From assembly GCA_964583795.1 (NCBI GenBank), contig CAZOWX010000020.1, positions 1-34,736 on the forward strand: a stretch of 34,736 nt of DNA. The letters run 5' to 3'. The number at the start of each line of letters is the position of its first letter. The stretch's first letter is position 1. The notes under the pieces are model-generated. The model was not told where the DNA came from and searched no databases. It saw only the letters and a program-made list of their open reading frames with translations. This DNA is from JBDTME01 sp964583795 (GTDB lineage: Bacteria; Patescibacteriota; Microgenomatia; UBA1400; PJMF01). This document shows positions 16,956-24,714 of this stretch, piece after piece. The translations under genes and the position numbers were made by a program.

Positions 16956-17127
16956 CGAAACGAATGGAAACGAATGGAAACGAATTCAAACGAAGGCGCT
17001 GGAAAACCTTTGAGTTTATTTGCTGTGCTTAATCAATTGGTGACCATTCGTTTTATTCGTTTGTATTTGTTTTAATTCGCTATTGTTACGGGCGAACATT
17101 TATCGAATATATTCACGATAACCGAAA
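16956..17127. promoter_or_regulatory. Helically phased CGAAT operator-like array upstream of lexA
   Basis: CGAAA/CGAAT/CGAAG units occur at 16956, 16961, 16971, 16981 and 16991, the last four exactly ten bases apart (CGAATGGAAA twice, then CGAATTCAAA). After a 50-base gap the reverse unit ATTCG or ATTTG occurs at 17046, 17055, 17065 and 17075, again nine to ten bases apart. Further CGAAC, CGAAT and CGAAA units lie at 17093, 17104 and 17123. The ten-base phase puts all units on one face of the helix. Location directly upstream of lexA suggests a cooperative LexA operator, and CGAAC is half of the Gram-positive LexA box. A replication-iteron role is a less likely alternative. Confidence 0.6.
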
Positions 17128-17185
17128 AGAACACGACAAAACAAGTGGAACAAAACGGGGGGAATTGATACGAAGTGGGTCAATT

Positions 17186-17219
17186 TGCTGGATGCATGAT
17201 GCAAGCTACAAGTTGCATG
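17186..17219 (+). repeat. Short degenerate heptamer run
   Basis: GCATGAT, GCAAGCT, ACAAGTT and GCATGTA are in seven-base register, and on the opposite strand resemble the CTTGNAN array at 18844-18878. The match is weaker than at the other arrays. Confidence 0.4.
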
Positions 17220-17270
17220 TAAATTTGCAGCAGTTGTAAGTAGAAAGTGATACGTTGAAAGAAGTGGTGC

Positions 17271-17445
17271 GTCATCCTGAATTTATTTCAGGATCTGTGA
17301 ACAAAAAACCATTTTTGTTTACACTCGCGCATTGACGCAATAAATGAACTGTTTGATGTAAGGAAAATATGCTTGTTACAACTTGAAAGAATACCCGAAA
17401 TGCAAATTATTTAGCCTACAGATCCTGAAATAAATTCAGGATGAC
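17271..17445. mobile_element. Inverted-repeat (MITE-like) element, family B copy 1
   Basis: The 175-base element begins and ends with a perfect 27-base inverted repeat starting GTCATCCTGAATTTATTTCA. Each end is itself a hairpin (CCTGAA, five-base loop, TTCAGG). The 120-base core is AT-rich and non-coding. The other copy is at 18621-18799. Its right end doubles as the left end of the family C copy that follows. Confidence 0.85.
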
Positions 17446-17875
17446 GACTTTTTATGTTTTTTTGCTTTCGATATTCATTATTCATTGGCAAACTCACAAC
17501 AACATAACCACCAAACCACTCAACAACTGCCTTTTGTAACAGAGGAAATTGAGGAACCAGAATGCCTAACGAAGCAACACAGCAACTGGTCAACTGATTA
17601 ACCGCTCTCTGCTCTGACTTTAGGTCCCGAATCGAATTCGGGATGACGGAGGTTTCTTAGCTTTCGATATTCATTGGAGCAGTTACAACAACACAACCAC
17701 CTGCCTCGCCGGCAGGCAGGCTCAACCACTCAACAACAGCACTTTTGTAACAAAGGAAACTTTGGAATTAGGATGCCTAACTAATCAACAAAGCAACCAA
17801 TCAACCGATTAACTACTCGTTGCTCTGACTTTAGATCCCGTTTTTACCCTCACGGGCACAGGTCAACGGGATGAC
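17439..17875. repeat. Family C repeat, two tandem copies sharing a boundary
   Basis: Copy 2 (17439-17647) and copy 3 (17641-17875) repeat the block order of the element at 7870-8126: GATGAC end, GCTTTCGATATTCATT, CAAC-rich run, CTTTTGTAACA, ATGCCTAAC, GACTTTAG and a closing hairpin with GGGATGAC. They share the GGATGAC at 17641-17647. Copy 3 has an inserted CCTGCC...GGCAGGCAGG palindrome at 17701-17720. Together with family B this fills the roughly 750 bases between the lexA operator and the DedA gene; the short open frames here are repeat sequence, not genes. Confidence 0.75.
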
Positions 17876-17882
17876 GGCGGGG

Positions 17883-18497
17883 TTACTTTTTCTCTTTATA
17901 CAACTTATATGCTCCAAGAGTAGCGACTCCAACCACGATCGCACCGATAACTAAGTACTGAAAACCTTTCATGTATTTTTCCAGCTCCATCCAGTGACTT
18001 CCCAACAGTGAAGCAGCATACGCTAGCGCGAAACACCAGACTAATGCGCCCAAAAAAGTGTAGACAATAAACTTTGGATAATTCATACGTAGTACTCCAG
18101 GTGGGAGTGAAACATAGGTGCGAACCACAGGGAGTAATTGTGCAAAAAATACGGCTTTATCACCATATTTTTCAAGCCATTTTTGCCCCTTTTCGAACTC
18201 TGCTTCAGAAACTCCGAACGGACTCCCGTACTTGAGTACCAGTTTCTTTCCTCCTTTATGACCAATCACGTACATGATGGTTGATCCTGTAATATTTCCC
18301 ACTGCTCCAGCTAATGCTGCTAAATAGAGATTGAGTTTTCCCATTGAGACAAAAAACCCAGCAAAACCCATTATGGCTTCTGATGGGAGTGGGACAGCAG
18401 CTGACTCAATCGTCATTCCCAGCCAGATACCAATGTAGCCAAACTGCTCAACCATTGAAGACGCAAAATTAAATAACTCGTGCAAAATATTTGACAT
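17883..18497 (-). CDS. DedA-family (VTT domain) membrane protein
   Basis: The 204 residues carry the DedA hallmarks: Glu31 in TIESAAVPLPSEAIMGFAG near the start, and later FFAQLLPVVRTYVSLPPGVLRM with the conserved Arg. Hydrophobic spans lie near 22-50, 55-78, 142-165 and 178-196. DedA proteins are thought to flip lipids such as undecaprenyl phosphate or phosphatidylethanolamine and to support membrane homeostasis. Both flanks are repeat elements. There is no Shine-Dalgarno; TAGAAA seven bases before the ATG is only an approximate -10 box. Confidence 0.92.
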   Translation of the reverse strand: MSNILHELFNFASSMVEQFGYIGIWLGMTIESAAVPLPSEAIMGFAGFFVSMGKLNLYLAALAGAVGNITGSTIMYVIGHKGGKKLVLKYGSPFGVSEAEFEKGQKWLEKYGDKAVFFAQLLPVVRTYVSLPPGVLRMNYPKFIVYTFLGALVWCFALAYAASLLGSHWMELEKYMKGFQYLVIGAIVVGVATLGAYKLYKEKK

Positions 18498-18620
18498 GTG
18501 TATGTTTCTAGCTAATAGATAACAAAGGTCTAGTATATTTCAAGATGGGAAAAGTTAAAAGGAGAAGAAGAAGTGTTGATTGGTTGAATAGATATCGATA
18601 GCCAAAAAAAATAAAAAGTC

Positions 18621-18799
18621 GTCATCCTGAATTTATTTCAGGATCTGTGAGCAAGAAACATTTAGTTTTTGTTCACCATTTTTTTACATTAATTGCATAG
18701 CGCACTAAAGAGAATGTCCAAAATAGTGGAAATGACTTTCAAGATTATTTCATTGAGTAGCTATTCAGACTACAGATCCTGAAATAAATTCAGGATGAC
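18621..18799. mobile_element. Inverted-repeat (MITE-like) element, family B copy 2
   Basis: The 179-base element has the same 27-base terminal inverted repeats as the copy at 17271-17445 (GTCATCCTGAATTTATTTCA at the left, its complement at the right) while the 120-base core has diverged strongly. It occupies the gap between the oxidoreductase beta subunit and DedA. Confidence 0.85.
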
Positions 18800-18843
18800 G
18801 TGCCGTTTCTTTCAACTTATAGTTGAGTTCCCTTTTCAGATTT

Positions 18844-18878
18844 CTTGTATCTTGCAACTTGAATCTTGCAGCTTGTAG
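18844..18878 (+). repeat. Heptamer array (CTTGNAN type), five units
   Basis: CTTGTAT, CTTGCAA, CTTGAAT, CTTGCAG and CTTGTAG stand in perfect register and end eight bases from the stop codon of the oxidoreductase beta subunit. Confidence 0.9.
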
Positions 18879-18886
18879 CCTTCCCC

Positions 18887-19750
18887 TCACACAAACGCAT
18901 TCATTAACCCACTAATATCCCGTGTCGGTTGCCACTGACTCACCAGTGAACCATTTTGAACCTGTGGGAGTTGTTTGTGATACGGGACTGAGGATTTGTC
19001 TTGATAAAAAATGCCAGTGCCGAGCCGATCAATCTCCCAACTTTTTTGCCAGGCTGCAACTTTATCTTCCGTATTATGTCCTTCTGCTTGCATGTCATAG
19101 ACTCGAGTTTGAAACCACTGATGGGTATTCACCGCGTTAAATGTCACACACGGTTGGAACACATCCAACACACTCATGCCTTCATGTTGGATCGCTGCTT
19201 TCATCAATCCTGTGAGTTGAGGAATGCGCCCTGCGTAGCCACGCGCCACAAAAGTAGCTTGCGCGCTCAGTGCTAAGGCAAGCGGATTGACTGGTTCATC
19301 GACAACACCGAGTGGGGATGATTTGGTTTTGGTCCCCTTGGCGGTGGTGGGTGAGTTTTGTCCGGTAGTTAGGCCATAGACCTGGTTGTCATGAATGATC
19401 AATGTAATGTCATGATTACCTCGTACTGCCGTCAAGAAGTGGTTCATTCCCTCTCCGTACGTATCGCCATCGCCAGCAATGACGATCACTTTCAGATCAT
19501 GATTCGCGAGTTTGATGGCTTCAGCGTTAGCAATGCCGCGACCGTGCAGTGCATGAAAGCCATACACTCGGTTAAAATCTGCCATGTTTCCACTGCACCC
19601 GACTCCATACACAATGACCAGCTGTTCTTCGGGAATGGCGAGGTCAACAATGGCTTGTTTGAGGCTGGCCCAGATACCAAAATCGCCGCAACCTGGACAC
19701 CAGGTGGGAAAGATTGGGGATTTGAGTGAGGCTTGAGTGTGTTGTGTCAT
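18887..19750 (-). CDS. korB: 2-oxoacid:ferredoxin oxidoreductase, beta (TPP-binding) subunit
   Basis: This 287-residue protein is the thiamine diphosphate-binding subunit of an enzyme that oxidatively decarboxylates a 2-oxoacid to acyl-CoA and reduces ferredoxin. It has the N-terminal CPGCGDFG (18-25), the TPP/Mg motif GDGDTYGEGMNHF followed by IIHDNQVYGLTTGQ, and a short C-terminal extension, all typical of the KorB/PorB family. Pyruvate is the likely substrate given the glycolytic genes in the window, but 2-oxoglutarate or other 2-oxoacids cannot be excluded. It lies downstream of the gamma-alpha subunit on the same strand, separated by a 76-codon gene. No delta (ferredoxin-type) subunit is visible nearby. 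Confidence 0.93.
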   Translation of the reverse strand: MTQHTQASLKSPIFPTWCPGCGDFGIWASLKQAIVDLAIPEEQLVIVYGVGCSGNMADFNRVYGFHALHGRGIANAEAIKLANHDLKVIVIAGDGDTYGEGMNHFLTAVRGNHDITLIIHDNQVYGLTTGQNSPTTAKGTKTKSSPLGVVDEPVNPLALALSAQATFVARGYAGRIPQLTGLMKAAIQHEGMSVLDVFQPCVTFNAVNTHQWFQTRVYDMQAEGHNTEDKVAAWQKSWEIDRLGTGIFYQDKSSVPYHKQLPQVQNGSLVSQWQPTRDISGLMNAFV

Positions 19751-19776
19751 AACTGAGAAAAACTACATAGTTAAAT

Positions 19777-20007
19777 CTAAGTAAGTATTGATGTTAAAGC
19801 TTTTGATGATTCAGCTTCTATGGCATTATTAAAATAATAATTTATCGCAGCAACTAAAGAGTTTCTTTCAGGAGCATTAAGGGAAAGAGCCTGAGCTAGA
19901 CGTAGCATTTCAGACCAATAACCTACACTAGTATAGTCACCTTGTTTTATTGGTTCATATTTAAATCTCTTAGCCAGATCACTCTCAGTAAATGCACAAT
20001 TGGTCAT
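19777..20007 (-). CDS. Small unknown protein between oxidoreductase subunits
   Basis: A 76-residue frame lies in the 288-base gap between the alpha and beta subunits, on their strand, 26 bases before korB. The sequence is mostly helical with aromatic residues (Tyr, Trp, Phe) and no metal-binding cysteine cluster, so it is not a ferredoxin subunit. Base composition is more AT-rich than the flanking genes. Its start codon is preceded nine bases earlier by a 20-base perfect palindrome that includes TATAAT. It could be a regulator or assembly partner of the oxidoreductase, or an unrelated insertion; I cannot tell. I do not recognise the family. Confidence 0.6.
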   Translation of the reverse strand: MTNCAFTESDLAKRFKYEPIKQGDYTSVGYWSEMLRLAQALSLNAPERNSLVAAINYYFNNAIEAESSKALTSILT

Positions 20008-20015
20008 AGTTTTTG

Positions 20016-20035
20016 CAAATAATTATAATTATTTG
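20016..20035. promoter_or_regulatory. 20-base perfect palindrome between korA and the small gene
   Basis: CAAATAATTATAATTATTTG is its own reverse complement. It starts three bases beyond the korA stop and ends nine bases before the start of the 76-codon gene. It contains TATAAT, so it may be an operator over an internal promoter, or an AT-rich hairpin that modulates expression between the two subunits. Confidence 0.55.
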
Positions 20036-20038
20036 TTT

Positions 20039-21814
20039 TTACTTCTTTAACCACTCCAAAATATCTTCTGCATAAAATGGTCTGCCGTCAAAGCGGCGCA
20101 AGTGCTGCTCAAACTGTACACCAGTTTCTTGTCGAATTAACTTTTCACCTTGTCCGGTGTAGTTGCCTTCAACCATGACCAGTTGATTGGAGCCATTGAT
20201 CAGTTGCAGAAACTTCTCACTGGGAAATGGCCACATACAAGGAATGTGCACTACATTCACTGATTTGTACATGGTGGCATATTGTGGGATAACTGATTGT
20301 TGATACAGCACTTCATTGAGTACACTGACGGTTGAACCCCAACAGACGAGAGTAATCTCAGCTTGATCCGGACCCAATCGCATCGGTTGCGGAATTTCTT
20401 TGATCAGTTGAGCCATTTTCTTGGCACGCTTCTCTACCTGTTGGATAGTCATTTCCCCATCCTCTGTTGCATACCCAAACTCATCATGTTCATAGCTATT
20501 AGTGATTTGCATCCCATGTGGTTGTCCAGGAATACTGCGTTTAGAAACACCTTTTTCAGTTTGCAAGGAGTATCGTCGATACGAATCATCTTGTGGTAAC
20601 TCTTCATTGCTCACCATGGACAAGTGTTGGAGCTGATACTGGGTCTCTACCGCAGGCATGGTTTGTAGTGTCTCAATGATGAACTTATCACTTAAAATGA
20701 GCACCGGAATTTGATACTTCTCGGCCAGCTCAAACGCTTTTCGAGTCAGTTCAAAATGTTCCTGCGTATTTCCAGGAGTCATGATCACCCTTTGAAACTC
20801 GCCATGTCCAGCATTCAGGGCAAACTGCAAGTCTCCCTGTCCTGTCCAAGTGGGCAATCCAGTTGCTGGTCCAGGTCGCTGGGCAATTAATACAACCAGT
20901 GGTAGTTCGGTTACCCCAACGAGTGAAAGTGTTTCAGCCATGAGTGCAAATCCCCCGCCTGCACTACCAGTCATAGCTCTCACCCCAGCAAAAGAAGCCC
21001 CCACGGCCAAATTCATGGCAGCGATCTCATCTTCGACGTGTCGCACGATCAGTGGATACTTATCCTGTTGGGCGGCCACGTAATGAAGCGTATTGGATGA
21101 TGGTGACATCGGGTACGCACTATAAAACTGTAGTCCAGAAGCGATTGCGCCACTGCCAATCGCATGTCCACCGTTGAGCAGAAGTCCTTTAGAGGGAAAC
21201 TTACCTACCTGAAATTTGGGTTGACCCAGTTGTGCAGCCGCTTGGTATGCAGTATCAAATACTTTGATATTGCCATCGATGACTTCTTGACCTTTACTTG
21301 CAAACTGCTCGCTCATCACTTGATGAAACAGTTGTGGATCAAGTCCGAGAAAGTAGGCACTTGCCCCAAGAGCGGCCGTATTGGTGGCAATGCTTTTGCC
21401 AGTCAACTCGCGGCTGATCTTTTTCATGCTGATGTTCAGAATATGTGAAGTGAGTGACTGGTATGGAGTGATGTCGTACCCATCATCTTGGAATTCACAG
21501 ATAACAACTGTGTCCTTTGTGATTTCTGCTTGGTGGATTTTGAATGCGTTTTCGTTAAACGCGACCAGCACATCAAGGTTGCGCTTCTGGCAAGTAGCGT
21601 GTTCGCTAGAAGCGTAGGTTTGTCCGGTTTGGTGACCACCTTTAATCAGTGAGGGGTACTCGTAGTAGTTAAAAACAAAAAGTCCATGACGATGACACAC
21701 TTTTGCCAGAGTGTCAGAGGTGGTCATCACTCCCTCACCAGCTTTGCCTGCGATTTTCCAGTTGAGTGAGACTGGGGTTGGGGCTTGGGTTGAAGGAGTA
21801 GTGAAATCATTCAT
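20039..21814 (-). CDS. korA: 2-oxoacid:ferredoxin oxidoreductase, fused gamma-alpha subunit
   Basis: The protein (591 residues) joins a gamma domain (about 18-190, opening WKIAGKAGEGVMTT) to the alpha pyrimidine-binding domain (about 208-400, with YPMSPSSN, HVEDEIAAMNLAVGASFAG and MTGSAGGGFALM) and a C-terminal transketolase-like domain. The gamma-alpha order is characteristic of KorA-type oxidoreductases. It pairs with korB to turn pyruvate or another 2-oxoacid into acyl-CoA and reduced ferredoxin. A TTG two codons upstream could extend the frame, but ATG 21814 is preferred: a TATTAT box (21825-21820) ends five bases before it and there is no Shine-Dalgarno. Confidence 0.93.
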   Translation of the reverse strand: MNDFTTPSTQAPTPVSLNWKIAGKAGEGVMTTSDTLAKVCHRHGLFVFNYYEYPSLIKGGHQTGQTYASSEHATCQKRNLDVLVAFNENAFKIHQAEITKDTVVICEFQDDGYDITPYQSLTSHILNISMKKISRELTGKSIATNTAALGASAYFLGLDPQLFHQVMSEQFASKGQEVIDGNIKVFDTAYQAAAQLGQPKFQVGKFPSKGLLLNGGHAIGSGAIASGLQFYSAYPMSPSSNTLHYVAAQQDKYPLIVRHVEDEIAAMNLAVGASFAGVRAMTGSAGGGFALMAETLSLVGVTELPLVVLIAQRPGPATGLPTWTGQGDLQFALNAGHGEFQRVIMTPGNTQEHFELTRKAFELAEKYQIPVLILSDKFIIETLQTMPAVETQYQLQHLSMVSNEELPQDDSYRRYSLQTEKGVSKRSIPGQPHGMQITNSYEHDEFGYATEDGEMTIQQVEKRAKKMAQLIKEIPQPMRLGPDQAEITLVCWGSTVSVLNEVLYQQSVIPQYATMYKSVNVVHIPCMWPFPSEKFLQLINGSNQLVMVEGNYTGQGEKLIRQETGVQFEQHLRRFDGRPFYAEDILEWLKK

Positions 21815-21819
21815 AAACA

Positions 21820-21825
21820 ATAATA
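21820..21825 (-). promoter_or_regulatory. -10-like box of korA, leaderless spacing
   Basis: TATTAT on the minus strand ends five bases before the ATG. It would drive the korA, small gene and korB unit. No clear -35 element was seen. Confidence 0.4.
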
Positions 21826-21980
21826 TGTCTCATTTGTAATCAGTTTCAGGAAAAAAGAAACTATTTCAAACCATTTTTATGTTTGAGCCGTGCTTCTTGT
21901 AGATAAATACTACTATATAATCCTCGAAATACTAAATACTATATGCCAACTTTCTATATACCATATACTACCGACTATTT

Positions 21981-23327
21981 CTACTCAAACTCCACCACCG
22001 ACACATCATTGAGTTGGTCAGAGTTGCTCATCAAGATTCTCTCTAAATCATGATCTTTAATGAATGCAAATATTTTCACTTCGCCATTGATGTGTACTGT
22101 AGCAACATTCATTATCAAATGGGGTGGGTAAACACTGAGTTGAGTACTATTCATGCGTAATAATTCGATAACGTGTTGTGTTTTGGTGTTTATTTTCAAA
22201 AGTAAGTTATATCTTGGTGTAACTTCACGAGTTTTTTCTCGGAAAGTACATGAAATAGTTTTATCTTTGTCGGTTTTAAGTCCGCTAACAAGAAAAGAAT
22301 CATCTGAGAGGAATAAAACAGGAGAAAATACACTGCTCGTAGGCAATACAGTACACTGTTTTTCTTGCCAATTTGTGTCTGCACTGCAGTACTCCGACGT
22401 GTTCCAGTACTTAAAAAATGATGACTCTGTTTGTGTTAATGCAATTGGTATTTTCCCTCCAGGTTCATCGTTTTCAGGCCATTCGCTATCCGGAATAGGG
22501 GTAAATTGCCCAGTAGCTATGTCAAACACCTGACTCCCGAAATATTTTGCATTTTGAAAGACAAATATAAGTTTATTATTATCTTGGTTGACAAAAAAAT
22601 AATGATAAATAAGAAAGTTGGAGTCGAGGAAAATTTGATCAAGTTTTTTTGTTGCTAGAGTGTATCGCCAGATAGCATGTCCACTAAAAAAATAGAGCGA
22701 TTTTGTATCAGGGGACAATGCAAAAGAATGTATATAGTCAAAATTATTTGATCCGGTACTACTTTTTGTCATTATTGTTTGATATGAGAACACTGAAAGA
22801 TCTTTTTGAGTATCGAGGTTGTAGATATGAATTGACCGTGAGCTCGTTGGTGTGGGGATTTGTTTGCCCATCATATAAAAAACAGTATTTGATGGTTCAT
22901 CGTAAATCATTTGATTGATATCTTCGGTTGTATTTAACATGGTCTGCAAAAACGCTTTATCGTGTAAGCTTAAACGAATTTTTGTCTCATTCATTGCGCT
23001 GATTTTTGCTACCGGTGCTGTGCTTGGTACAAAGTTATCCTGATTGAGTACGTATTCACAGTCGAGGTTAGAGTTGGGTTGTTGGACAGCACTCTCCTTA
23101 GCTACCGACTGGGTTTGGGGATTTGTTTTGGGATGGGATAGTTGTAGAAAAAAAATGAATCCCAACAATAGTAAAGCGATGCTTGCTAGTGACAAAACAA
23201 CGGCTATGACAAATGTTTGAGGATAAATGTTATTGTCGGTTTGTGTATTACTTATACGGTTTTGATTATTCAATGTTTCTCTCTTGGTAAGATCTGGTGA
23301 CTCCGAGATGTGATCAGTGTTTTCCAT
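21981..23327 (-). CDS. Single-span surface protein, possible beta-propeller ectodomain
   Basis: The 448-residue protein has a 37-residue hydrophilic cytoplasmic start, one membrane span at about 38-62, and a long extracellular part. The outside region repeats short units of the type hydrophobic strand, Ser/Asp/Asn turn, strand (for example IHIYNLDTQKDLSVF and LYFFSGHAIWRYTLATKKLDQ), which suggests a beta-propeller-like fold. Four cysteines in the ectodomain may form disulfides. No catalytic motif is visible and I do not recognise a family. It is divergent from a second single-span protein whose start is 86 bases away, suggesting a functional pair at the cell surface. TAGAAT (23340-23335) ends seven bases before its ATG. 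Confidence 0.75.
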   Translation of the reverse strand: MENTDHISESPDLTKRETLNNQNRISNTQTDNNIYPQTFVIAVVLSLASIALLLLGFIFFLQLSHPKTNPQTQSVAKESAVQQPNSNLDCEYVLNQDNFVPSTAPVAKISAMNETKIRLSLHDKAFLQTMLNTTEDINQMIYDEPSNTVFYMMGKQIPTPTSSRSIHIYNLDTQKDLSVFSYQTIMTKSSTGSNNFDYIHSFALSPDTKSLYFFSGHAIWRYTLATKKLDQIFLDSNFLIYHYFFVNQDNNKLIFVFQNAKYFGSQVFDIATGQFTPIPDSEWPENDEPGGKIPIALTQTESSFFKYWNTSEYCSADTNWQEKQCTVLPTSSVFSPVLFLSDDSFLVSGLKTDKDKTISCTFREKTREVTPRYNLLLKINTKTQHVIELLRMNSTQLSVYPPHLIMNVATVHINGEVKIFAFIKDHDLERILMSNSDQLNDVSVVEFE

Positions 23328-23334
23328 GGATATA

Positions 23335-23340
23335 ATTCTA
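23335..23340 (-). promoter_or_regulatory. -10-like box of the beta-propeller surface gene
   Basis: TAGAAT on the minus strand ends seven bases before the ATG at 23327. It forms the left half of a compact divergent promoter region with the box at 23402-23407. Confidence 0.4.
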
Positions 23341-23401
23341 GCTCAATAACTGCAGCTTTTATAGATAAGTCTCCTAGTAGTCACGTGCGAATAATTGAGT
23401 A

Positions 23402-23407
23402 TAGAAT
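23402..23407 (+). promoter_or_regulatory. -10 box of the Ig-like surface gene, leaderless spacing
   Basis: TAGAAT ends six bases before the ATG at 23414. No Shine-Dalgarno lies between them. Confidence 0.45.
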
Positions 23408-23413
23408 GTTTTC

Positions 23414-24679
23414 ATGAAGAAATCCAACGTGTCCAAAACAAAACCTGCAAAGCACAAACCAAAACACGCATCACCAACATCAACCACATTTTTTTCTCCA
23501 TGGCAAAAGAAACTCAGAAAAATTGCTCACATCAAGCAAATTGTTTCTGGTGTGTTAGCACTGGGTGGACTTATTCTGGTGGTGGGAGTGGTGTTATTCA
23601 TGATTGATAAAAGTAAAGACATATACACTCTTACTGTAGAATCAGTTCAACCCAATCAACTGGTTCAAGTTGGCAACGAGCTGAGCGTGGATCTGGAAGT
23701 ACAAAAGAACAAAGCGGCTTTTGGGGTGCAGTATGAAGCCAAGCCACTACTCGTCGTCAAAGTTGACGATCAACAAGTCGAGGAAAAACAACTCGATTTA
23801 ACGCAGTTCTCAGCCGTGCAACAGCATTTACAGATCAATACAACCGACATTACTGAAGGTGAGCACGCCGTCAAGATTGCGGTGTTGGATCAGACGGATG
23901 AGCACAAGCAACTCTCTGAAGTTTCGTTCTCTATCATCAAAGATACCACTGCACCGGTTGCACAAGAAGTTAGTGTCGATGAAGGTTCAACAGCGAAAAT
24001 ATCACTTGATGATAAGAAAAATATTAGTATCACCGATAAAAAAGCCAATGAACTGCATGGCACTGTGAAATTTTCTGAGTCAGGGAAACTCAAAATCGAG
24101 AAGCCAAGTAATGCGCAAGTGAGCGTTGACGATGGTGACAGTCAGAGCCCACGCTTCGCTATTAGCGCAGGTGAAAAGCCATTTAAAACCACGTATGAAT
24201 TTACTGATCAAGTAGGCCTCAAAACCTCTGGAAACTTTAGTTACTACTATGACAATGTGCCACCGAAGATTACGCTTCTCTCTCCGTCAACGCAAAGCAC
24301 CAAGCTGGGGCGGGTGACGCGCATTGCGTTTAGTGTGAATGAAGGATTGAGTCAAAGTTATGTGACGATGAAGGGCCAACCGTACAAGACGAGTCTTTCT
24401 CAAAAAAACACCTATGCTTCTGAAGAAGTGCCACTGGAAGTTGGACCAAATCCATTTACCATTACAGCCACAGATTTATCGGGAAATACCAGCACTCAGT
24501 CGTTTTCGATTACGCTTGTTGAACCACCAAAATCGTCGTTTCGCATGTGCACCTTCGATATCTACAAGGAGTGTGCGTCACAAGTTGGGTATGAAGGGAA
24601 CTGTGACAAAAAGGATGCTCTGCTTTCCTGCATGAAGTCAAAATGTGATAGTGTGGTGCGGTTGCAAGGGTGTGAGTAG
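23414..24679 (+). CDS. Single-span surface protein with Ig-like domains and Cys-rich tail
   Basis: The first 40 residues are strongly basic (many Lys) and should be cytoplasmic. One membrane span follows at about 43-65. The outside part contains at least two immunoglobulin-like segments: one ending before DTTAPVAQEV near 182 and one starting DNVPPKITLLSP near 285 and closing with the typical ATDLSGNTS. The last 45 residues hold six cysteines in a short compact module, likely three disulfides, an unusual end for a bacterial surface protein. No sortase signal is present. It is divergent from the beta-propeller-like protein and convergent with the kinase-like gene. The family is not recognised; a role in adhesion or cell-envelope structure is plausible. 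Confidence 0.8.
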   Translation: MKKSNVSKTKPAKHKPKHASPTSTTFFSPWQKKLRKIAHIKQIVSGVLALGGLILVVGVVLFMIDKSKDIYTLTVESVQPNQLVQVGNELSVDLEVQKNKAAFGVQYEAKPLLVVKVDDQQVEEKQLDLTQFSAVQQHLQINTTDITEGEHAVKIAVLDQTDEHKQLSEVSFSIIKDTTAPVAQEVSVDEGSTAKISLDDKKNISITDKKANELHGTVKFSESGKLKIEKPSNAQVSVDDGDSQSPRFAISAGEKPFKTTYEFTDQVGLKTSGNFSYYYDNVPPKITLLSPSTQSTKLGRVTRIAFSVNEGLSQSYVTMKGQPYKTSLSQKNTYASEEVPLEVGPNPFTITATDLSGNTSTQSFSITLVEPPKSSFRMCTFDIYKECASQVGYEGNCDKKDALLSCMKSKCDSVVRLQGCE

Positions 24680-24714
24680 ATGTTATGAGGACAGAAGCTA
24701 TACTCAATTACGGT

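Noticed and set aside
16956..17127. The lexA upstream array as a CRISPR
   Set aside because: The repeated unit is only five to ten bases with no unique spacers of regular length and no cas genes nearby.
17411..17593. A 60-codon frame in the gap upstream of the DedA gene
   Set aside because: It is made of family B and C repeat sequence, including the palindromic ends, so it is not a gene.
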